Shown here piece by piece: positions 49,578 to 64,000 of a stretch of 64,000 nt of DNA (the first letter of the stretch is position 1; every line of letters begins with the position of its first letter). The notes beneath the pieces were generated by a model. The model was not told where the DNA came from. It ran no database searches and was given only the letters and a program-made list of their open reading frames with translations. Source of the stretch: Amycolatopsis thermophila (GTDB taxonomy: Bacteria; Actinomycetota; Actinomycetes; Mycobacteriales; Pseudonocardiaceae); the NCBI RefSeq assembly GCF_030814215.1, contig NZ_JAUSUT010000001.1, forward strand, positions 6,200,001 to 6,264,000. The letters run 5' to 3'. Both the position numbers and the translations under genes were made by a program.

Positions 49578-52305
49578 TCGCCAGCTCCGCGGCGCGCTCG
49601 GCGGCGTCGGTCTCGTCGTCCTCGTCGGCCTCGGCGGCGTGCAGGAACCAGCGCAGCGCCTCGTCGGTGCGCCCGGCCGCCACGAGGTTGTCGGCGTAGG
49701 CGTAGAACAGGCGGGCGCTCCACGGGTCGCGTTTGCGCGGGTCGAGGTCGTCGCCCTGCAGGGAGACCACGGCGGCGTCGACCTGGCCGAGGTCGCGTCG
49801 CGCCCCGGCGGCGACGATCTTCAGCTCGATCTCGACGTCGCGCGGCAGCTTGTGGCCCTGCATCTCCTTGGCGAGGTCGAGGGCCCGCTCCGGCCGGCCG
49901 AGGGCGCGTTCGGCGTCGGCGATGACGGCGATGTGCTGGTCGGTGCGGGTCATCCGGCGGACGGCCCGCAGCTCGGCGAGGGCTTCCTGCCAGCGGCCGG
50001 CGTGGTAGGCCACCAGGCCGAGCGCTTCGCGGACGATCGGCACGCGGGAGGCGCGGGTCTTGGCGTACTTCGCGTGCGCCAGGGCGGCCTCCGGGTCGGT
50101 GTCGATGAGGTTCCCCGCGGCGACCAGGTGCTTGCCGACGGTCTCCGCGAGCGACTTCGGGAGGGTGCGCAGCTCGCGGCGGGCGTCCGGGTCGAGGTCG
50201 CTGAACTCGATGTCCTCGGGCAGTTCGGGGGCTTCGAGGAGTTCCCGGGCGAGGGTGGCGTCGTCGAGGTCGCGGCCCCGCCCGGGCCGGCGGTCCTCGC
50301 CGCGGTTGCCGCGTCGCCGATCGCGGAACTCGGCGTCCGCGATCTCCACGTGGTCCTCCCGGGCGACCGGTTCGGTCACGGCGGCGTACTCGTCCTCGGC
50401 CAGCGCCTGGATCTCGTCGTCGGAGGGGAGGTCGGCATCGTTGGCGCGGGCGTCGCGCTCGCTGGCACCTCGCGGTTCGCGCTCGTCGGCGCGGGCGCCG
50501 GCCTCGTCGGCGCGGGTCTCGCGCTCGGTGACACCTCGCAGCTCGCGCTCGTCGGCGCGGGTCTCGGCCTCGCTGGCGCGGGGCTGCGGCTCACTGGCCG
50601 ATCCGGTCTCGGCCTCGGCGGCGCCGGTCCCGGCCGCGTTGGCGCGGTTCTCGGCGTCGGTGTCGGCGGGCTGTTCAGCCGTGTCGCCGGGTGCGCCCGG
50701 CTCGCCGGCGATGCCGGCTTCCCCGGCGTCGGCGGGGGCAGGCCCGGACCGGGCGGCGGCCGCCGTGGCCGGGTCCTCGCGGATCGTGTCGGCCGCCCGC
50801 TCCTCGACCGCGGTCTCGTCGAGGCCGGTGACGGTGCCGTCCACCTCGCCACTCGGCCGATCGTCGCGGCGGTACTCGCGCCCGGAGGTCCGGCTGTCGT
50901 CGCGTTTGCCGTAGGCGCCGCGGCGCTCGTCGGAGGAACGCCCCTCGCGGTCGCCATAACCGCCACGACGCTCGTCCGACGAACGCCCTTCGCGGTTGCC
51001 GTAACCACCACGGCGCTCGTCAGAGGAACGCCCCTCCCGGTTGCCATAGCCGGCACCGCGACGGTCACCGAAGGAACTGCCCTTGCGGTCGCCGTAGCCG
51101 CCGCCACGGCGGTCGTCGGAGGGACGCCCCTCACGGTCGCCATAGCCACCCCGGGCGCCGGACGAACGACCCGGCCGGTCGCCGTAGCTCCCGCGACGGT
51201 CGTCGAACGAACGCCCCTCACGGTTGCCGTAGCCCGCACGGCGGTCATCGAAGGAACGCCCCTCGCGGCTGCCGTAGCCCCCACGGCGCTCGTCCGACGA
51301 ACGCCCTTCCCGGCTGCCGTAGCCCCCACGGCGGTCATCGAAGGAACGCCCCTCGCGGCTGCCATAGCCGCCACCGCGCCGGTCGTCGGAGGGGCGGCTT
51401 TCGCGGTTGCCGTATCCACCGGTGCGGCGGTCGCCAGAGCCGCCACCACGGCGGTCGTCGGTGGGGCGGTTGCCGCGCTTGTCGTCGCGGTTCCAGCCCG
51501 GCCGGTCGTCGCGGCCGGCGCCCCGGCGGTCGTCGTCCCGCTTCCAGCCGGGGCGGCTGTCGGAGCCACGACGCTCGTCGTCCCGCTTCCACACGGGACG
51601 GTCGCCGCGCTGGTCGTTGCCGCGGTTCCAGCCGGGCCGGTCGCCGCGGCCGCCACGGCGGTCGTCGTCCCGCTTCCACACGGGACGGTCGCCGCGCTGG
51701 TCGTTGCCGCGGTTCCAGCCGGGCCGGTCGCCGCGGCCGCCACGGCGGTCGTCGTCCCGCTTCCACGCGGGACGATCACCACGGCGGTCGTCGAAGCCGC
51801 GGTTACCGCGCCGGTCGTCGTCACGGCCCCGGTCGCCGAAGCCGCGGCTGCCACCACGGCGGTCGTCATCGCGACCGCGGGCACCGAAGCCGCGGTTACC
51901 GCGCGAGTCGTCATCGCGACCGCGGTCGCCGAAGCCGCGGCTGCCGCCACGGCGATCGTCGTCGCGGGCGCGGTTCGCGCTGCCGCCGGAGGCGCGATTG
52001 CCTCCACGGCGGTCGTCTTCGCGGTTCCAGCCCGGGCGGTCTCCGCCGGAGCGCCCGCTGCGCTGGTCGCCGAAGTCGCGGCCACCGCGCTCGCGGTATC
52101 CGCTTCCGCGGCGGTCACCGCCGTCGCGTCCGCTGGATCGGTTGTCGTCCTGCCGGCCATATCCGCCCGACCGGCCACCCTGCCCCGCTTTGCCTCGCGG
52201 GGTGCCTCGCTGCGCTCCCGAACGCCCTGTACCGGGAGCCGAATCGCGGCGCCGGGGGCGATCGGATGCGGCGTCGTCGAAGTCGCGCCGCCCGAAGTCC
52301 GCCAC
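49570..52305 (-). CDS. RG/DDRR-repeat disordered protein with C-terminal TPR-like domain
   Basis: This 911-residue protein has three parts. Residues 15-490 are almost wholly Arg, Gly, Asp, Ser and Tyr in repeats. Units of about 20 residues such as RGFGDRGRDDDRRG come first (112-175), then a 29-residue unit beginning GDRPVWKRDDDRRGG (176-290), then about eleven copies of GGYGNREGRSSDERR (296-468). Residues 500-680 are Ala/Glu-rich with ERETRADEAGARADER repeats. Residues 690-911 are TPR-like helix pairs (AALAHAKYAKTRASRVPIVR, RWQEALAELRAVRR). Only the last part matches the short TPR protein at this position in mycobacteria. RG-rich tails bind RNA and can drive condensates; that role is inferred. 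GTG 52305 has GAGGAGG upstream. Confidence 0.88.
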   Translation of the reverse strand: MADFGRRDFDDAASDRPRRRDSAPGTGRSGAQRGTPRGKAGQGGRSGGYGRQDDNRSSGRDGGDRRGSGYRERGGRDFGDQRSGRSGGDRPGWNREDDRRGGNRASGGSANRARDDDRRGGSRGFGDRGRDDDSRGNRGFGARGRDDDRRGGSRGFGDRGRDDDRRGNRGFDDRRGDRPAWKRDDDRRGGRGDRPGWNRGNDQRGDRPVWKRDDDRRGGRGDRPGWNRGNDQRGDRPVWKRDDERRGSDSRPGWKRDDDRRGAGRDDRPGWNRDDKRGNRPTDDRRGGGSGDRRTGGYGNRESRPSDDRRGGGYGSREGRSFDDRRGGYGSREGRSSDERRGGYGSREGRSFDDRRAGYGNREGRSFDDRRGSYGDRPGRSSGARGGYGDREGRPSDDRRGGGYGDRKGSSFGDRRGAGYGNREGRSSDERRGGYGNREGRSSDERRGGYGDREGRSSDERRGAYGKRDDSRTSGREYRRDDRPSGEVDGTVTGLDETAVEERAADTIREDPATAAAARSGPAPADAGEAGIAGEPGAPGDTAEQPADTDAENRANAAGTGAAEAETGSASEPQPRASEAETRADERELRGVTERETRADEAGARADEREPRGASERDARANDADLPSDDEIQALAEDEYAAVTEPVAREDHVEIADAEFRDRRRGNRGEDRRPGRGRDLDDATLARELLEAPELPEDIEFSDLDPDARRELRTLPKSLAETVGKHLVAAGNLIDTDPEAALAHAKYAKTRASRVPIVREALGLVAYHAGRWQEALAELRAVRRMTRTDQHIAVIADAERALGRPERALDLAKEMQGHKLPRDVEIELKIVAAGARRDLGQVDAAVVSLQGDDLDPRKRDPWSARLFYAYADNLVAAGRTDEALRWFLHAAEADEDDETDAAERAAELANG
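50902..51420 (-). repeat. 45-base coding repeats (15-residue GGYG-REGRS units)
   Basis: About eleven in-frame copies of a 15-residue unit, consensus GGYG-x-REGRS-x-D-x-RR, encode residues 296-468 of the repeat protein. The copies vary mainly at two or three positions (N/S/D, F/S, D/E). Two irregular units interrupt the series near residue 385. Confidence 0.85.
51578..51751 (-). repeat. Two identical 87-base tandem repeats
   Basis: Bases 51578-51664 and 51665-51751 appear identical and encode the 29-residue unit starting GDRPVWKRDDDRR. A further partial copy continues to about 51766. Identity at silent positions points to a recent duplication inside the repeat protein. Confidence 0.85.
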
Positions 52306-52346
52306 CTGGGCCTCCTCTTTCTACGTTGTGAAGATCGATAAACACG

Positions 52347-52394
52347 CCAAGGGCCCGTCAGGCGAGCCAATCGGCTATCCTAACGGGCCCTTGG
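52347..52394 (-). terminator. rRNA operon terminator
   Basis: CCAAGGGCCCGT (52347-52358) and ACGGGCCCTTGG (52383-52394) form a perfect 12-base-pair stem. Within the 24-base loop AGCC-AATC-GGCT can pair again. On the minus strand the stem is followed by CGTGTTT. It lies 9 bases after the 5S rRNA and 41 bases before the repeat-protein start. Confidence 0.85.
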
Positions 52395-52402
52395 GAAAGG
52401 GT

Positions 52403-52520
52403 GTTCGGCGGTGTCCTACTCTCCCACACCCGCGAGGGTGCAGTACCATCGGCGCTGGCAGGCTTAGCTTCCGGGTTCGGAATGGGACCGGGCGTTTCCC
52501 TACCGCCATGACCACCGAAA
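52403..52520 (-). rRNA. rrf: 5S ribosomal RNA
   Basis: Read on the minus strand, the molecule begins TTTCGGTGGTCATGGCGG, continues with ACGCCCGGTCCCATTCCGAA and CTAAGCCTGCCAGCG, and ends GGACACCGCCGAAC. This is the typical actinobacterial 5S sequence of about 118 bases, with both ends pairing. It is the last gene of the operon, 75 bases after the 23S end. Termini are estimated by pairing and could be off by one or two bases. Confidence 0.95.
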
Positions 52521-52547
52521 CTCTCCGAAACAACACCAGAAGTTTCC

Positions 52548-52595
52548 GGTGTGGTGTTTCAGAGTTGCAGAGCGGATGCGTAGCAGCTTTGTGGG
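52548..52595 (-). other. 3' arm of the 23S rRNA processing stem
   Basis: This stretch is nearly the reverse complement of 55709-55756, which flanks the other end of 23S rRNA. The two arms of about 48 bases would pair in the precursor and loop out the whole 23S, making an RNase III substrate. Matching blocks include the GTGTGGTGTTT and GCAGAG-GGATGCG segments. A few mismatches occur. Confidence 0.8.
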
Positions 52596-57522
<4,927 letters not shown>

Positions 57523-57843
57523 TGTCAGAAAATCAAACCCGGCTATGATTCATAGCCTCAAAGGAACCCACAAAGGGTTCTAGCTAATCAAACTGGCTTT
57601 AGCTCATCAATACACTGTTGAGTTCTCAAACAACACGTTTTGTTGTGTCACCCGACGACCCCGACCAGCAACACAGAGCCTCGCGACTCCAATTCGCAGC
57701 GGTTTCGTCTAGCGGCGGTCACCCACTCTACCACCCGAGGTGGGAGCTTGGTTCGTGACCCCCCGCCCGGTACCCCGTGCTCCTCGGCCTCGCGGCTCCG
57801 GCCCGGTCTCCCTGGCGACGAAGAGAAGATTACATGGTCGGAA
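57523..57843 (-). promoter_or_regulatory. rRNA operon leader and promoter region
   Basis: This 321-base gene-free stretch precedes 16S rRNA. It contains TTTGAGAACTC (57620-57630), a boxA-like or processing element typical of actinobacterial rrn leaders, and a hairpin ACAACA-CGTTT-TGTTGT (57630-57646). TAGAGT at 57725-57730 on the minus strand could be a -10 element, but no good -35 accompanies it. More than one promoter is usual for rrn operons, so the true start sites need mapping. Confidence 0.6.
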
Positions 57844-57864
57844 ACCCCCCTCGAACAGGGGGGT
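57844..57864 (-). terminator. tyrS terminator
   Basis: ACCCCCC (57844-57850) and GGGGGGT (57858-57864) form a perfect 7-base-pair stem with a 7-base loop. On the minus strand it is followed by TTTCC. It lies 22 bases after the tyrS stop and separates tyrS from the rRNA promoters. Confidence 0.7.
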
Positions 57865-57886
57865 CCCTAAACCGCGAAACCCCAGG

Positions 57887-59161
57887 TCAGGCCAGCAATC
57901 GGACGCCGGCGGTGTTCCGCTTGCCGCGGCGCACGACCAGCCACGTCCCGTGCAGCGCGTCGGTCCGCTCCGGCCGCCACTCCTCGTCGGCGATCTTCGC
58001 GTTGTTCACGTACGCACCGCCCTCCTTCACCGTGCGCCGGGCCGCGCCCTTGCTGTCGACGAGACCGGTGGCGACGAGCAGGTCGACGATGGTGGGGTCG
58101 TCGGCCAGGCGCACCTCGCCGGTGGGCACCTCGCCCATGACCGACTCGAGGGTGCGCGCGTCCAGCTCGGTCAGTTCTCCCCGGCCGAACAGGGCCTGGC
58201 TGGCGTTGATCACCTGGCGCGTCTGCTCCTCGCCGTGCACCAGGGTGGTCAGCTCCTCGGCGAGCCGGCGCTGGCCGGCGCGCAGGTGCGGCTTCTCCTG
58301 GGTCAGCTGGGCGATCTCGTCGATCTCCTCGCGCGGGACGAACGTGAGCATGCGCAGGTAGGGCACGACCTCGGCGTCCGCGACGTTGACGAAGTACTGG
58401 AACCACGCGTACGGGGAGGTCATCTCCGGGTCGAGCCAGAGGTTTCCGCCGCCGGTGGACTTTCCGAACTTGCGCCCCTCCGAGTCGGTCACCAGCGGCG
58501 TGGTCAGCGCGTGCACGGCGGCCCCGTCGACCTTGCGGATGTAGTCCACCCCGCCGACGATGTTGCCCCACTGGTCGGAGCCGCCGATCTGCAGCTTCGT
58601 CCCGTACTGCCGGTGCAGCTGCAGGTAGTCGTAGGACTGCAGGAGCAGGTAGCTGAACTCGGTGTAGGAGATGCCGTCGGTGGCCAGGCGCCGCTTGACC
58701 GTCTCCCGGGCCAGCATGACGTTGACCGAGAAGTGCTTGCCGACGTCGCGCAGGAAGTCGAGCGCGGAGAAGTCCTTGAACCAGTTCAGGTTGTTCTCGA
58801 TGACCGCACCGGTCGGCGAATCGTCGAAGGTCACGAACTTCTCGAGCTGCACCCGGATCTTCTCCAGCCGGGCGGCCGTGACCTCCCGGCTCACCATGGT
58901 CCGCTCGCCGACGTCCCGCGGGTCGCCGATCTGCCCGGTGGCCCCGCCGCCCAGCACGATCGGGCGGTGACCGGCCCGCTGGAACCGCGCCAGCGTCAGC
59001 AGCTGGACGAGGTGACCGGCGTGCAGGCTCTCCGCGGTCGGGTCGAAACCGCCGTAGAGGGTGAGCGGACCGGCGTCCAGATCCTTCCGCAGCGCATCGA
59101 GGTCGGTGGACTGCGCGATCAGTCCGCGCCAGGACAGTTCGTCGAGGATGTGTTCGCTCAC
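57887..59161 (-). CDS. tyrS: Tyrosyl-tRNA synthetase
   Basis: This 424-residue class I synthetase has the HIGH variant HAGH (residues 47-50) in [15 protein letters not shown], the tyrosine site [24 protein letters not shown], and the KMSKS variant KFGKS near residue 231. The C-terminal S4 domain reads [18 protein letters not shown]. The variants and length match TyrRS of the bacterial S4 type. GTG 59161 has GGGAG about 10 bases upstream. No T-box is expected or seen. It is preceded by mpg, as in mycobacteria, but followed by the rRNA operon instead of protein genes. Confidence 0.96.
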   Translation of the reverse strand: MSEHILDELSWRGLIAQSTDLDALRKDLDAGPLTLYGGFDPTAESLHAGHLVQLLTLARFQRAGHRPIVLGGGATGQIGDPRDVGERTMVSREVTAARLEKIRVQLEKFVTFDDSPTGAVIENNLNWFKDFSALDFLRDVGKHFSVNVMLARETVKRRLATDGISYTEFSYLLLQSYDYLQLHRQYGTKLQIGGSDQWGNIVGGVDYIRKVDGAAVHALTTPLVTDSEGRKFGKSTGGGNLWLDPEMTSPYAWFQYFVNVADAEVVPYLRMLTFVPREEIDEIAQLTQEKPHLRAGQRRLAEELTTLVHGEEQTRQVINASQALFGRGELTELDARTLESVMGEVPTGEVRLADDPTIVDLLVATGLVDSKGAARRTVKEGGAYVNNAKIADEEWRPERTDALHGTWLVVRRGKRNTAGVRLLA

Positions 59162-59191
59162 GTCTCGATACTCCCGTACGAGGTCAACCGG

Positions 59192-59811
59192 TTATGTGGG
59201 GGGTCGGACCCGCCCGCCCCGCCGGTAGGCCGACACCGCGGGCGAGCCGGAGATCCAGAACCGCCACGGGGTGTCCATCCCGGCCGCGACACCGACGCGC
59301 GGGCCGGAGGAAACGCGGCCGGCGGGGATCTCCTCCCCCGTCAGCAGGCGCACCGGCGAGTCCGGGTCGACGAGGTCGGCACCGTTGTGCTGCGGGCCGA
59401 TGCCCAAGGCGGAGGTCAGCCGCGCCGGACCGCGGCCCAGTTCGGCGTCCTTGCGGGCGGCCTTCCGGCGTGAGCGGGCCAGCTCCGTGCCCTCGATGAC
59501 CTCGGCGGCGCGCAGCAGGACCGCGCCTGCTTCGCCGTCTTCCCGGCCGACCACGTTCGCGCAGAAATGCATGCCGTACACGAAGTACACGTAGAGGTGA
59601 CCGGCCGGACCCCACATCACCGTGTTGCGCGCCGTCCGGCCGCGGTAGCAGTGCGACGCGGGGTCGTCCTCCCCGCGGTAGGCCTCGACCTCGACCAGCC
59701 GCGCGCGCACCGTCCCGCCCGGTCCGGTGCTTTCCAGCACCGAGCCCAGCAGCACGTGGGCCAGGTCGACCGGGTCGATGGCCAGCTCCTCGCGCTTGAA
59801 CAGGCGGCCGG

Positions 59812-59815
<4 letters not shown>
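59192..59815 (-). CDS. mpg: 3-methyladenine DNA glycosylase (Mpg/AAG type)
   Basis: This 207-residue base-excision enzyme is of the mammalian AAG family. It shows LAHVLLGSVLES, RLVEVEAYRGEDDPASHCYRG, NTVMWGPAGHLYVYFVYGMHFCANVV and GRGPARLTSALGI. It removes alkylated purines from DNA; the Glu in VEVEAY is the expected catalytic acid. ATG 59815 overlaps the stop of the glyoxalase-fold gene (ATGA). It lies 30 bases before tyrS and may be cotranscribed with argH and the genes between. Confidence 0.93.
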
Positions 59816-61847
<2,032 letters not shown>

Positions 61848-61874
61848 TCAGCCTTTCTGATCCCGCGTCGCGGC

Positions 61875-64000
<2,126 letters not shown>

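Noticed and set aside
50902-51751. Regular direct repeats resembling a CRISPR array
   Set aside because: Units are multiples of three, adjacent without unique spacers, and encode an in-frame protein repeat. No cas genes are present.
49639-52341. A 900-residue open frame on the plus strand opposite the RG-repeat gene
   Set aside because: It mirrors the repeats of the minus-strand gene, is Val/Ala/Pro-rich without any domain and arises from high GC at codon third positions. The minus-strand gene has the ribosome-binding site and the TPR-like domain.

Overview
The window is a stretch of chromosome from a high-GC actinobacterium, most likely a member of the Pseudonocardiaceae close to Amycolatopsis. 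This placement is inferred from very high GC at third codon positions, frequent GTG starts, many 4-base ATGA/GTGA gene overlaps, leaderless -10 promoters, and a gene order that largely follows the Mycobacterium tuberculosis stretch from argF to der as I remember it. I see no phage, insertion sequence, CRISPR array or plasmid backbone. Apart from the rRNA genes the window is almost fully coding.

Region 1 (1-19105) is accessory and about uptake and metabolism. It holds two divergent APC amino-acid permeases with a coupled IclR regulator, a PPOX-type flavin/F420 protein, an unrecognised small gene, an orphan signal-less cobalamin/metal-binding protein, and an OsmC protein. Next come a LysR regulator divergent from a gamma-glutamyltransferase-family gene, and a complete oligopeptide ABC transporter (lipoprotein, two permeases, fused double ATPase). 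A minus-strand sugar ABC operon carries its own ROK repressor and two tandem operator palindromes. The region ends with a small cupin gene.

Region 2 (19113-24211) is a two-gene minus-strand unit. A 1286-residue Pls/PosA-type single-module peptide synthetase is overlapped by a short M1 zinc peptidase. This looks like a maker/degrader pair for an amino-acid homopolymer and is my best candidate for an unexplored system.

Region 3 (24351-49577) is a conserved housekeeping block, mostly on the minus strand. It contains der, a PlsC-like acyltransferase and cmk, then a KhtT/KhtU-like K+/H+ antiporter pair on the plus strand, a TetR regulator, an ArsC-like protein and recQ. The next unit is a tightly overlapping series of ParA, a ribbon-helix-helix-like protein, scpA, scpB and rluB, preceded by xerD, a NUDIX hydrolase and pyrG. 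Then come aroA, two luciferase-like oxidoreductases, the steA/steB cell-separation pair, recN, nadK, tlyA, a small conserved gene and a HAD phosphatase.

Region 4 (49570-57864) couples an unusual 911-residue protein to a full rRNA operon. The protein has about 470 residues of RG/DDRR repeats, an acidic linker and a C-terminal TPR-like helical domain. Its gene starts 41 bases beyond the terminator of the minus-strand 16S-23S-5S operon. The operon has a clear long 23S processing stem.

Region 5 (57887-64000) holds tyrS, a 3-methyladenine glycosylase, a glyoxalase-fold protein and the arginine genes argH, argR, argF and argD. argD runs off the end of the window, and argG is not between argR and argH. 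Functional names come from motif recognition by eye. No database search was run.
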